Assembly (NCBI GenBank): GCA_004369045.1
Contig: ML213518.1
Span: 630,208 to 694,207 of the forward strand
Reading direction: 5' to 3'
DNA: 64,000 nucleotides
From: Heliocybe sulcata
Lineage: Eukaryota; Basidiomycota; Agaricomycetes; Gloeophyllales; Gloeophyllaceae
A program made the translations under genes and the position numbers. The notes beneath the pieces were generated by a model. The model searched no databases, was not told where the DNA came from, and saw only the letters and a list, made by a program, of their open reading frames with translations. Positions 48,027 through 60,142 of the stretch are shown here, in pieces; position 1 is the stretch's first letter, and the number at the start of each line of letters is the position of its first letter.

Positions 48027-48820
48027 GCTAGTGGTGCGAGAGGTGAGCGCGGAATGTGTAGGTATGAGAGCAGCGTCTGGCTAGCCATTTTACGTCCGCC
48101 GTTGTGTGAGAGGGCGGTTGATGTGGCGGTGCACAGACTCCTGTTCCCTGTTCAGATGACAATTCTCCCGACCGCTTAACCCGATCGCCAGGCAATGGCC
48201 GCTACTTACTGACCTGAAAGGCTAACTCGAGCCTCAGCTATGCCATCGACGAGCGCTCATACGAGCGCTCATCATGTCGTCGTCGAGGGTGGCCAGCAAT
48301 ATCACACGCGCGTTACGACCATCATCTATGTGTAGTAATGCCGTTGGTTTCATTATTCTCTCGGTGCCAGTCACGGCCGTGTCTGTAAATCAAGCCGTGT
48401 ATGCCGTTCTAAGACACCTGGATTTCGTGCGGGGCTATGATCTGTGGTAAAAACATTTGCTAGCATCAGGACAATATGCGATTATAAGCCGGGCTATTGG
48501 AGGATAGCCTACGAGATAGGAGCACGTCGAAGCGGCACAGTACTAGGCCCATATTCATAATTTGATGGCAGGACAGTATGAACAGGAGCTTGCTGTGCGG
48601 AGCAGGGAGAGGCTATATGAGTAAATCTGATTTTTGAGCGACTTGTCCACATCGTACCTAGTACCTACCACTCGGTTTCCTGAGAGTGACAGGTGGAACC
48701 TCGAGGAAAGGCAACGGATAAAGCAGCGATATCATCAGCTACAAGAGGAGCCTGACTGGGATGTTAAGATGCTAGGACGGAGTGCATTCGTTCGTCTCCT
48801 GACACATAGCAACAGCCCAA

Positions 48821-48858
48821 CATGCTTCGACCTGCTCTGCATGCTTCGACCTGGTCTG
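48821..48858 (+). repeat. 19-bp tandem duplication
   Basis: CATGCTTCGACCTGCTCTG is followed directly by the same unit with one base changed. It lies in a non-coding stretch. Confidence 0.7.
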
Positions 48859-49756
48859 AAGAATGGAACATACCGATACCTGAGGGTGTACCAATAGTAC
48901 TCATAATATTAATGCACTTCCAAGTCAAGTTGCATGTAAATACATTTATCACGGCAAAACCCGCTCGGAGGTCGAAACGATAATTATATTCGCCTATCGA
49001 TGCACCCCGACCCCGAACAGGGTGAGAGATTCGATATCCGAGCCTTGATGCATGCACAACGGAGTTGTGGAGGTCGAGTACATGACCGTGGAGACCGTCG
49101 ACAGAGCAGATTTTTGGCACCCTTGCAGGCGTCTACATTACGGTCAGTAATATAATTTGAGTTATAGGAAGCAGGCGTATCGATACCCCCTGGATAGCAT
49201 AGCAGAAGGAGCACCCATCCAGGCTCGGGACTTCTGCTGAGAAGTCCGTGTTAACAAGGAGTCTGACCGACTACGTTGATATTACAGGTTATACCAGGCG
49301 GAATTGGCAGAGCTCTCAGCCTGTACTTCATATGGTCGGTGTGCTTCTTTTCCTCTCGTGCTGTGCTGCTGATATCACGTTGCCTATAGATCCGGGACCG
49401 AGTATCGCTTCTCGCAGAGGTCAGGACGGCCAGCGACGTCATATTCGGTCCGCCTCGAGTTCTGCACTGCTCTTTCCTTCCCAGCGAGAACCAGCCCAGT
49501 GAACTCAGAACATGCACGGGAATTGACGCGACGCGACGCGACGACAGCACAACAGTTCGGACACGGCAAGTGACAGTCCTAGAAATATCGACATTCCTGG
49601 TTCAGGGACCCCGCTTGTAACACTCCTCATATCGCCGGCGCACCTGCTCACAGGAACTCTGTGAAAACCCTTTGGCGGCGGTCCGGCGCGCTGCCTCTCT
49701 CATGCTTGCCATCACGTGTGGAAGCGCACATTACGACTATTATATCTCAGTGAGAG

Positions 49757-49763
49757 TATAAAG
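49757..49763 (+). promoter_or_regulatory. TATA box of the GH51 gene
   Basis: TATAAAG lies 63 nt upstream of the ATG at 49820, giving an expected leader of about 30 nt. Confidence 0.55.
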
Positions 49764-49819
49764 ACCGCGATGGCGACTCGTCGGAGACAGTGGAAGAGTC
49801 CTCTTCGTCTTCACTAATC

Positions 49820-52800
49820 ATGGGCAAGTTAAACTGGCTACTGTACACTGCCTCTCTCGCAGTCGTTGGCTCCGTGCAGGAGGCTCTGGCGGCAACGACC
49901 GTCTCAATCAGCGCATCTGCTAGTCACCCCATCCCCACCACACTCTGTGAGTGACTACGCTACCTTCATGATGGTGAAGTCTTTTGACGCCTGCAAACAG
50001 ATGGGCAGATGTTCGAGGTAAGCTCGAGATCACTGATAGACGCCTGGTCCAGCTTGACCGAGCGAATGGCCCGAATAGGACATAAACGTGAGCAGTGGGT
50101 CATTCACATGCAACCATGAGCTTAATGACTTCCTTCTTCCAGCACGTAAGACGTCTGATCATCCTCCGAAGTTTATCCGTGCTTGACCTTCTATAGAGCG
50201 GAGATGGAGGGCTTTACGCCGAACGTTAGTATTTCTCTCTGCATCATACTGCTTATTGGACTCAGTCCATAACGTGATCCAGTTCTGCAAAACCGCGCTT
50301 TCCAACTAGTGACACCTGGTACGTGACCTCGCAAGTCCTTCTCCACACCTTCGATCCTAATTTGCTTTGTGCTCATAGGTAACGCCTCTGCACTGTACGC
50401 CTGGCATTCCATCGGCGGCAGCTCCATCGCAGTCATCGCCGACCCTGTCCCCGTCTCGTCCGCTCTGCCTAATTCACTGCAGCTCACCATCCCATCCGGT
50501 GCCAGCGGCGCCGTCGGCTTCGGCAACGAGGGCTATTGGGGAATCAAAGTCGACTCGGCATGGACGTACAACGCTTCGTTCTACTACCGCTTCCCTAGCT
50601 CCTCGTCGTATTCGGGCACCGCGACCGTCGCGCTTGCTTCGTCTACCGGAGACACGTTCGCGACGGCCAGTGTCACCCTTTCCGGGTCCCAGACGACGTG
50701 GAAGCAGGTGTATGTTGCATTGAAGCCTACTACCAGTGCACCGAGCACTAGCAACAACTTCACGGTGACGCTTGATGGCGCCGGAGCCGCTGGACAGACG
50801 ATCAACTTCGCGATGTTTTCGTTATTCCCGCCGACGTATAAGAACAGGGCTAATGGGATGCGTATTGACGTTGCGGAGACACTTGCGGCTATGAAGCCTT
50901 CGTTCTTCCGACTTCCAGGAGGAAATAACCTTGTGCGTCTACTACTTCCTGATTTGCGCGTTGTGTCACTCATTGTGGCTCGCTGTTTTCAGGAGGTCGG
51001 TTTTACTGGGATCCATCTGGTTTGTGGCAGGTGCTTATATACTCGACGCGACTGTTATAGGGTGAAACGACAGCTACGCGCTGGCAATGGAACGCCACCA
51101 TTGGGCCTCTCGTGGACAGACCAGGAAGACAAGGTGACTGGGGCTACACCAACACCGAGTGCGTGGATATTTGTTTCGTCCTCGCCTTATATCTTTAACC
51201 GAGCGGCTCTAGCGGTCTCGGTTTGATGGAATACTTGTACTGGTGCGAGGACGTCGGCATGCAGCCTATCATGGCAGTATGGGCTGGTAGGTCCTTTTTT
51301 GACTCGCAAATCCGCTCCGTTTACGAACTGCGAACCATGGGTATGCAGGGTATTCCCTGGGTGGCACCAGTTTACCGGAAGACGAATTAGCACCGTACAT
51401 CCAGCAGGCATCCGATCAGGTACGCGTCATCCCATCGGAACTTGACAGAGAGCGAGAGGTGACTCGGATCATGTGAAGATTGAGTTTGTCGTGGGAGATG
51501 CGTCGACGCCTATGGGTTCGTCTATACAGGCATGCCTCCATTCACAATGCTTACCCTGGATACTGTGCAGGTCAGCTGCGTGCATCGCTAGGACGCACGC
51601 AGCCGTTCAACTTGACGTATGTGGAGGTCGGGAACGAGGACTTCTTCGCGTCGACGTCGTGAGTCCGCACCTCCTCTGTCGGGTTCGAAATATAGGCTGA
51701 TGTCATGGGTGCCTGTGCATTGTGAAGGTACGTCTACCGCTGGCACGATTTCTATACCACGCTCTCCGCCCGCTACCCGCAGCTCCGTAAGTCATGATCA
51801 CCCTTCCTATTATAAGCGGGATGAGTAGAACTGAATGCTGGGACGTGTGTAGAGTTTATCGCGACAACGTATCCCTTTAACCCGATCTTGACGCCCACAC
51901 CGATGGAGTACGATAACCATGTCTACCAGACGCCACGTATGTAAATTATCTCTGCTCTACCCACCTGCGTTCCGACTTGATGCGTGCGTACAGACTGGTT
52001 CGCGTCAAATTCATTCTACTATGATGCCTATGAGGTGTGTCTGAATACCAAAGATGTCGTGACGCACGATTCATGAAGTGATGCTCCTCTCTAGCGCAAC
52101 GGGACAAAGTACTTTGAGGTAGGGATCTTCTGCGCCCAGGGGCGGCCGGGTCGCTGACAATGCACATCCACAGGGCGAATATGCCGCGATCTCGACCAAC
52201 TCGACTAACCTCTACGGCGACGCCTCAACCGGCCGGTTCTCATTCCCCACTATGGAAGGTACATTCCACTCTGTTTGATAGATGTATGCAGTATCTGAGT
52301 TGATGTGTTGCACGACGTAGGCGCTGCTGGGGAGGCGGCGTTTATGACGGGCCTCGAGAGGAACAGCGATATCGTTTTTGCGGCGTCGTATGCACCGCTG
52401 CTCCAGAATATTGCGAGTACGCAGTGGGTGAGTTAGGTGGTACCTACCAGCACATGCTAGGGGACTAACGGTGCCGACTTGCAATGGTAGACTCCGGACT
52501 TGGTCAGCTTCGAGTGAGGACCGCGACCATATTTCTCGCTTGTCGCTCAAAGCTAATCCCTTCTTAGCGCTGCGACGGTTTACAGATCCACTAGCTACTA
52601 CGTCCAGCAGGTTCGGCCTCCAATGTTGTCTACGTTGTATGACCTTCTGACTTAGGCTTGTCTGCAGCTCTTTAGCGTTAACCGCGGCGACGCTTATGTC
52701 CCGAGCACCCTGCCCTCGTCCGACGGCACCGTCTTCTGGAGCGTCACGCGCCAAACCTCCCCCTCCGCGCTCCTCATCAAGGCACGCCCCTCCGTCTCCC

Positions 52801-53069
52801 TTCCCATTGCGGCTAACAAACCCCTTGCATACTAGGTCGCAAACACCAACTCCACCACCTCGAGCCTTGTGTTCGAGCTGCCGGCGGGCACGACGGTGCC
52901 GAGCGGGACCGGGACGCTGACTGTGCTTACTGGGCCGCAGAACGCGACGAATAGCCCCGGTGCGCCGGATACGGTTACGCCGCGGACCGCGAGTGTTGCT
53001 GTCGGGGAGAGGATCGAGTATGAGGCGCCTGGGTATAGTGTTAGTGTTATTAGTGTGCCTGTTAGTTGA
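49820..53069 (+). CDS. Alpha-L-arabinofuranosidase, glycoside hydrolase family 51, secreted
   Basis: A secreted enzyme that removes arabinose side chains from hemicellulose and pectin. The ATG at 49820 opens a signal peptide (MGKLNWLLYTASLAVVGSVQ). Conserved parts are GQMFEDIN-HSGDGGLYAE, LLQNRAFQLVTPGNAS, PSFFRLPGGNNL, GLMEYLYWCEDVGMQPIMAV, the acid/base Glu in YVEVGNEDFF and the nucleophile Glu in YFEGEYAAI. The C-terminal beta-sandwich ends ISVPVS. At least 16 exons are needed. First exons are 49820-49946, 50001-50017, 50079-50087 (DIN), 50143-50145 (a single His codon), 50197-50224, 50283-50318 and 50379-50932. Another 3-nt exon, 50993-50995, supplies the Glu of NNLEG before 51061. All key residues are intact. 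Confidence 0.94.
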
Positions 53070-54107
53070 GGGGCTCTAGGTCAGAGTGTTGACTCTAGTG
53101 GCGAAACTGTTGCATTCGGTGCGACGGGTCTGTCGTGTAGCAGGATCGCGAGGATCTGATTTGAAGTACTCCTGGCCCTGCGGTTCAAAGTTTGCTCTGG
53201 AAGCTGTCGGCTACGGTGCTTGGTACCAGCTTGAAGAAGCTCTTGTATCCCGACTTCTGCTCAAATGGCCTGACTTGCGGCGACTTCCCTGGCGCAAGGG
53301 GAAAGGGGAGAACGGCGGTGGTGGGGCCCGGGGAAGCGCAAAGCGTGAAGATACTCCGGAATCGCCAAGTGAGGAGTCCAAGGCAAGGCATTCAGACTAG
53401 CTGAGCGTGTCGGCTCCTCGGAGCGCTGAAGACGGACGTTCTCTGATACTTACGGGCTTGTAGAACCAAAATTCTTCTGCATTTTATATCTTGATGATTG
53501 TATAGGAACGACGACCGCGTCATCCCAGTGTGGCACGAGAAAGCTCACCTGTCTAATAGCCGGACAATGAGGATTCACCCGAGACTGAGTCGGCGGATGA
53601 TGCACAGGACTTCGTCGTTCGATATCATACCGGACCTGTAAGTTTAGCGCCAAAGGCAGATGAGGTTGTTCATTCGTACTGATACGTACGACGGACGATC
53701 CGCGAAGAGTCTGTGCATACCGTACCGCGCCATGCAACGAGGAGGAGTGTAGCCGTGCCGCAGAACTCCTCCTTGCCAGTCAGATAGTCGAATGCTGACA
53801 GGGCGTGATGCCACAATTCCGAAAGGCAGGAGCGGCAGTTTTGGAAGTAGTTGAACGCTCAGAGACAGGTGTCCTGGAGGAATCAAGCTTCGATCTCTTG
53901 CACGATGTGGAACAACCCAACTCTCATCACGATAGTATACAGGGTAGAAATACAATCTTCTCCGGGATACATCTGCAAATGTCACCAGCGCTTCATTCAT
54001 CCAGGCTCGTACCACTAGTCGAGGCACCGGGATCGGAGCTACTTGACAAAGGTGACTCGGAGCGGACCGGCTGCACGCAATAACCTCGTCCCTTCGTCTT
54101 CTTGCAT
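53070..54107. other. Convergent intergenic region
   Basis: Between the ends of the GH51 gene and the small minus-strand gene. Open frames here have no domain or good start, and none is supported. Confidence 0.5.
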
Positions 54108-54533
54108 TTAACTGGTGACAAAAGGGTCAATGGCTGCTATCCACTCGTTTTGCGGCAGATACTCACGCACTCGCTTCTTCTTTTTATTCTCCGTCCGCAC
54201 TGGCTGATGCCCATCCAAGTACTCGTCCAGCGTCATCATCTCCTTCTTCCCGCACGTCGGACACGTCCTCTCGACAATATGACAATCCTTCGGTAGCCCG
54301 AGTTTCTCTCGCCAGTACTGTTTCCTGATATGTTCCATGAGCGTGCCAGTGGGCGAACTATGACTTGGAAACTTCTCCAGGGCACGCTCGAACGACTTGA
54401 CTGCCTCGGGACTCTTCTCTTGGTAGGCAGAGAAGCGTAGATACGAGCTGAATATATTAGAGGGCGTAGGCTCGGCGTTGTCTTTCGCCAGATTGTAGAG
54501 GGCAAGGTCAATGGTGCGATGGACGGTCGCCAT
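54108..54533 (-). CDS. Small protein with a Cys pair, unknown function
   Basis: A single exon of 141 residues from the ATG at 54533. I do not recognise the family. It has a helical N-terminus that resembles a short repeat (FSSYLRFSAYQEKSPEAVKS), then IRKQYWREKLGLPKDCH, a Cys pair (CPTCGKKEMMTLDEYL) that could be half of a metal site, and a basic stretch RTENKKKKRVREYL. A TATA box lies upstream at 54613-54619. That the gene is real is supported by a decayed inverted copy near 62.4-62.8 kb, which keeps the upstream region too. Confidence 0.65.
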   Translation of the reverse strand: MATVHRTIDLALYNLAKDNAEPTPSNIFSSYLRFSAYQEKSPEAVKSFERALEKFPSHSSPTGTLMEHIRKQYWREKLGLPKDCHIVERTCPTCGKKEMMTLDEYLDGHQPVRTENKKKKRVREYLPQNEWIAAIDPFVTS

Positions 54534-55171
54534 TGTGCAGAGTCAGTAAGAGAAGGGTAAGGGCTCGACTTGGGATAGAGTCTCAAAGTGCCCATGACCG
54601 CAGAAGCTCCCGCTTTATACGCACCGGAGGGAAGTTCGTGTCTTGCACAAGTGGTTCTCGGAAGGACCGCCACAGTCACGGCAAAGCGTCATCGGTATAC
54701 CGGCCCCTCCTTAGCATAGAGCTTGCTTTCTGGCTCCACACTCTCTTCGCACTCGAAAGCGCAAGGAATTCTCGAATCTCGACAGATGAGGGCTGCCCGA
54801 GAGGATCCTACTGAGCTCTGGAACGTCGAGCATTTCCGGCTCTGCTGGCTATGAGCAAGTCTCTTGATTCAGAGCCTCGAAGAACAGTTTCCGGTCAACA
54901 CATCAATGCCCGAAGATGAGCTGGCCAGCGTCGTCGTACCAAGAGGTGCGGTCACATCGACGACGACGACGATTTCACCTCGCAAGAAACCTTCGGAAAA
55001 TGCTGCCGAACGGGGTAATCATGTTCACGGGAGGCTGGGACCAGGTCTGGGCAGACTTCCCACTGCGCCCCTGACGCCACACTGCAGCGCTTCTACACTG
55101 CTCGCAGTCCACAGCCTCTCAAAGGCATAAGGTGGCAGCAGCCTCGCAGCGTATCGACTAGTTCTGCTGCC
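54534..55171. other. Divergent region between the small gene and chitin synthase
   Basis: It contains the TATA box TATAAAG (minus strand, 54613-54619) of the small gene and the chitin synthase promoter. No other gene is seen. Confidence 0.5.
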
Positions 55172-58100
55172 ATGTCGCGCTATCCAGAAGTGAGTAATGC
55201 AACGCTGTCTTTGACGCGTCACTAATGCGAGCCAGGCGGACGAAGCCCAACGCGGGCACTATAACGACGGATACAGCCCGTACGGCGGCGCGCCAAATCC
55301 TTACGAACAACACCAAAATTATGATGTTAATCCATACGAACAACCCTACGGAAGACCCATATCTGACCCGTTTGCAACGCCAGTACCCCCTCCTCCCCCG
55401 AGCGGGTACCATTCCCCTCCTCCACCGAACCACGATGCATATATGTCTCCTTCGCACCATCCTATGCCTATCCCGACGTCGCCTCCCCCCCCTCAGTCAG
55501 ACTTCATGAATCCGCACTACAACCCCAACTATACCCTGCAGCCGCCGTCTCCGCCGCCTGCTGCGCCTGTGCAGCCTGGTCCTTATGGTCCTGCGTACGA
55601 GAGCCTGCCGGTGGAGGACCATGATCATGACACTACGGACTATGGCGATATGCCCCTCCTGAATCGTGGGCCTTCGATGCGCTCAGACTTACATATCCCG
55701 GGAGAGTATGGTGACCCAACGGCGGATGATCGATCGGAGACCAACATCCGATATGGCAGAATACCTCAGCGCGTACCTAGACGCTATAAGACGATCAAGA
55801 AAGTCGAGTGAGTGTTGTGTTAAACTCGGCAGTTCTTGCATTGACCAGAGTAGATTGTTCCATGGGAATTTTGTGCTGGATGCGGCGGTGCCGTCTAAGC
55901 TGCTGGATATGTGTGCGCTTCGCAATGAGCGTGAATTTACGCACATGAGGTACAGCGCGGCCACCTGTGATCCTAACGACTTCAAAGGTATGTGGTCGTC
56001 TTACCTTGGCATTGGCACATCTTATCCCAGAGTCCGCAGACTCGGGTTTCACCCTACGACAAGTACACTATGACCCGCCACGACGCACGGAATTGTTCAT
56101 AGTCATGACGATGTATAACGAGGACGAGGAGTTATTTTGCCGGACGATGCATGGCGTCGTCAAGAATATCGCGCACCTGTGCAAGCGCGACCGCAGTAAG
56201 ACTTGGGGGAAGGAGGGCTGGAAAAAGGTGGTAGTCTGCATTGTCAGCGATGGGCGGCAGAAAATCAACAGCCGGACGCTGAGTGTGATCGCTGCGATGG
56301 GAGCCTACCAAGACGGCGTCGGGAAGGTGAGTTCGCGACTCGAACTGAACAAGGAATGATGCTTAGTGCTGTTTCAGAACATCGTAAATGGCAAACCTGT
56401 GGCGGCTCATATCTACGAGTATACTACGCAAGGTATGGCTTCCCGCTTCCATGGCATATCAAAAGCTGACCTTTCCAGTGTCCATCACCCCCTCGATGAA
56501 GATCGAAGGCGCTGAGCGGGGCACCGTCCCCGTCCAGATAATCTTCTGTCTCAAGGAAAAGAACCAGAAGAAGATCAACTCTCATCGCTGGTTCTTCAAC
56601 GCCTTCGGGCCCATCCTGAACCCGAACGTCTGCGTCCTGCTCGACGTGGGCACGATGCCTGGCCCGACGAGTATTTACCACCTGTGGAAGGCGTTCGATA
56701 TTAATAGTAATGTCGGTGGCGCGTGTGGGGAGATTGTTGCGATGAAGGGAAAGTTTGGGTTGAATCTGATTAACCCGCTCGGTGAATATGTCGTCTCCTT
56801 TTGCCTGCGCTGAAGCTGATCGGTGATCAGTGGCTGCGCAGAATTTCGAGTATAAGATGTCGAATATCTTGGATAAGCCTCTGTGGGTCCTCTGTCTATT
56901 CATTGATAGGCGTCGATAATGATTTTGATCTCTGCACAGGGAGTCGATCTTTGGGTACATCACCGTGTTGCCCGGCGCGTTCAGTGCCTATCGGTATATC
57001 GCACTGCAGAACGATCAGGTGGGCGAGGGGCCGCTGCAGAAGTATTTCTTGGGCGAGAAGATGGTGGGTACGATGGAATTTGGCAGAACGACCTTGCTGA
57101 CTGCAACTGAGTAGCATGGCGCCGGAGCGGATATCTTTACGGCGAATATGTACCTCGCTGAGGATCGTGTAAGTGGTTCTGAGGCCCTTGAGGGATTCTG
57201 TCTTATCGTCCTTCTCAAGATATTGTGTTGGGAACTTGTCTCGAAGCGAGGCGGGTCGTGGATCTTGCATTATGTCAAGTCGGCGTATGCAATCACCGAT
57301 GTGCCCGACCAGGTAAGATGAAATTCGCCTACTGTGTGTTGTGTGTCTGAGCTTCGCCGTAGGTCCCAGAACTGATTTCGCAGCGACGTCGATGGCTCAA
57401 CGGGTCGTTCTTTGCCGCCATCCATAGTACCGTCCATTTCCATTATCTCTACCGGTCGTCGCATTCGTTCATCCGGAAATTCTGGATCCACGTCGAGATG
57501 GTGTATCAGACGTTCAATCTGATCTTTTCGTGGTTTGCTCTGGTGAATGATACTCTGTCCTGTCAGAGAGGGGTCGCTGACGACGATTGTATGATAGGGG
57601 AATTACTTCATCTCCTTCGTGATCTTGACCCAGGCCATGGAAAGCTTCGCCATTTCTGGAATCAAGTATCTGAACCTCGTGTTGGAGTACTTCTACCTCG
57701 GTCTTCTGGTGATGTGCTTCCTGCTTTCACTAGGTAACAGGCCGCAGGGGTCGAAGTGGGGTTATACCTTGTCCTTCGTGGGGTTCGCCTTGATTACTGT
57801 CTACATGACCGTGAGTGTTCCTTCCCGCGTTCCGAGATGTTGGAGCGATCATGATGATTTATCCCTTGGCGTAGTTTGCGGCCTTCTTTCTTGCATTCAA
57901 GGGCATCGAGAATGTCGACAAAGTAGAAGGACGGCCGATCACCGTGAGCGATATCTTTAGTAACGCGATATTCCGGAATATCGTCATCTCTCTGGCGGCT
58001 ACGCTTGGCCTATACATCGTTGCTTCCATCGTATTCGTATGTTCGCTTCAGTGACCTGGTCATAGTGTGAGACGGCTGAAAATTTCCCGATGTACAGTTT

Positions 58101-58837
58101 GAACCATGGCACATGATCACGTCGTTCCTGCAATACTTGCTCATGGCGCCGTCATATATCAACGTTCTCAACGTTTACGCCGTAAGTTGCACCACGACTT
58201 TTCGTACAACTCACTGCTGAAGATTTACCATCACAGTTCGCAAACGTCCACGACGTCTCCTGGGGAACCAAGGGCGACAACAAGATACAGACAGACTTGG
58301 GTGTCGTTCAAGTGGGGAAGAACAAAAACGAGGTCGAGGTCGTCGTGCCGACTGCGGAAACGGACATCAACGCCGCGTATGAGGATGCGATACATATGCT
58401 GTCGACGAAGCCGCCGAAGACGGAGTCGAAACCGGATCCGGCAACGCAGCAGGAGGATTATTATAGGAGTTTCAGGACCAAGTGGGCAGAATTTTTGTTG
58501 GGTCCAGTGGTATATGGCTGATCGACTTTATTTGCAGTGTCCTGCTGGCCTGGGTGTTGTCAAATGTGAGTCTGGAGTGTCGTGAGCGGGGCGACCCGTA
58601 GCTCATATATTCTGTGTTTAGGGAGCACTAGCTGCTGCTGTCGTCAATGCTACGGAGAAGTCCGATGCGTCGAAGGCTGTCAGTGGTTACATGGCGTTCA
58701 TCCTGTTCTCCGTCGCCGGTCTTGCATGTGCGTCTTCTTTTCCCGTGTAGTCGAAGCCGGTCCTGACTGTCTCTCTAGTCGTCCGGTTTGTAGGGTCAAC
58801 AACGTACATGATCGTTCGACTCTTTGCTGGTGAATAA
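55172..58837 (+). CDS. chs: Chitin synthase, division 1 (probably class III)
   Basis: An integral membrane glycosyltransferase (GT2) that polymerises N-acetylglucosamine into cell-wall chitin. The ATG at 55172 begins an 18-nt exon (MSRYPE), then exon 55236-55807 codes for a long Pro/Tyr-rich cytosolic tail (for example [18 protein letters not shown]). Exon 3 starts at 55854. Catalytic-core motifs are [56 protein letters not shown] then [14 protein letters not shown], and the product-binding [11 protein letters not shown]. Several helices follow ([42 protein letters not shown]). The stop is at 58835-58837. The class is inferred from [11 protein letters not shown]; division 1 is sure. Confidence 0.95.
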
Positions 58838-59015
58838 TTGACGTGCTCCGCGGTCTTGTTTCCGACGACGACGAGTAATATCTTGATTACATCACCTATG
58901 GACATCTCGAGTGTGCTTTGCTCTGTGATACCCCGTCCCTATATCCTTATATACAAGTAGTCCGCTCTCCAGCGTTCTGTAGCGTTTACGAAATAAATCT
59001 TCGCCTTATGTCCTT

Positions 59016-60142
59016 CTATGCCATTTTCCACAGGGTCTCCTGTTGTCCATGCCACATACAGAACGACCACTCGTGCGTCTCTTGGTCGACGTGCCAGTCG
59101 GCCCGGCATTGCTGGGGCAGCCACATAGCAACGACCTCGAGCGTGGGGCAGTAGACGCGTAGTTCGGAGGCGAGAGTACGCTGGAGATGTTCGGGGGGCT
59201 GGGGCAACCAGGCCTGTAGATCGATTTCGAGGACGCGGAGGTAGGGAAAGCGCGTGAGGGCACGGTGGATGGGGGTGCGCTGTCAATTGGAGGTCAGAGA
59301 GTGGAGATCCATGGGGAGAGGGGACTCACGTTCATTATGGGAAGTGGTATTGCGCCGAGATGGTGAAGGTGAGGCGCGTACGTCGCTATGAGGTTCGTGG
59401 TTTCCGAGGGGAAGTCTTCGCCGGTCGGCCCGTTGGGTATGTTCAAGATATTGAGCGCACGGAGCCTGGGCCAATTGGGGATGCAGGAGAGCAGCCTTGG
59501 GAGTTGGCGGTCGTAGGGCCGGCTGAGGCAGGCCTGCATGTGCGTGATGGGGCTGTTGGCGAGCTGCGCCGCGACGTACGCAGGGCCCTCGTACTCGCGC
59601 AGCTCCGGGAGGGAGTTGGGCGGCAGCATGGGGGCGTGCTGGTTCAGAGGCTCGGGGTGGTCGACCAGGTGCAGCTGCGTCAGGCTCTTCTGCGAGTGGA
59701 GGAAGCGCGCGACGTTGTCGTCGTATAGGAACTTGATCTTCGCCTCGGCGAGCTGGAAGGGCAGGGCGGGCGGGGCGAGGACCCAGGTGTGCTGTGCGAC
59801 CGAGTCGAAGAGCACGAGCGAGCGCAGTGCAGATGCGTGTGTGAGCGCGCCGCGCACGGCGTCCCAGTATGCGCGGGGGAGCGCGCCGCGGTGTTGCGTG
59901 CGGCGAGGGTCGATGTAGACCCAGAGGGAGGACACGAGCGCGGCGAGGCGCGGGTGGGCGGTGAGGGTTGTGCATGCGCTGAAGGTCTGGTGCGGCTCGC
60001 TGAGGTGGATGGTGTGGTAGAGCTTGGCTTGGGCGGGGGCGAGGAGCGCATGGGAGGCGAGGCAGAGGTGCGCGAGGTCCGGGCCTGGGGGGGTGAAGTG
60101 CACGATGCGGGAGAGGATCTCGGGCGGGAGGGGCGCGTGCAT
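59016..60142 (-). CDS. F-box-like / leucine-rich protein
   Basis: Third F-box-like gene. Exons complement(59330-60142) and complement(59016-59279) join in phase 0 to 358 residues. The N-terminus MHAPLPPEILSRIVHFT is a better F-box match than its relatives, followed by AHLCLASHALLAPAQAKLYH. The repeat region includes LRSLVLFDSVAQHTWVLAPP and MLPPNSLPELREYEGPAYVA. The second exon reads FPYLRVLEIDLQAWLPQ and ELRVYCPTLEVVAMWLP, which matches the same segment (ELRIYCSSISRIVFV) of the gene at 26.8-28.0 kb. The late intron falls at the same relative place in both. GC content of the coding exon is high. Confidence 0.8.

Larger units (their letters stand above)
48027..49819. other. 1.8 kb divergent intergenic region
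   Basis: Between the starts of the membrane glycoprotein and GH51 genes. It has a GAGCGCTCAT direct repeat near 48251-48272, a 19-bp tandem duplication at 48821-48858, and a GACGC-type repeat near 49526-49542. No gene is supported. Confidence 0.5.

Noticed and set aside
53185-54027. Several open frames after the GH51 gene
   Set aside because: No domains or good starts; short and overlapping on both strands.
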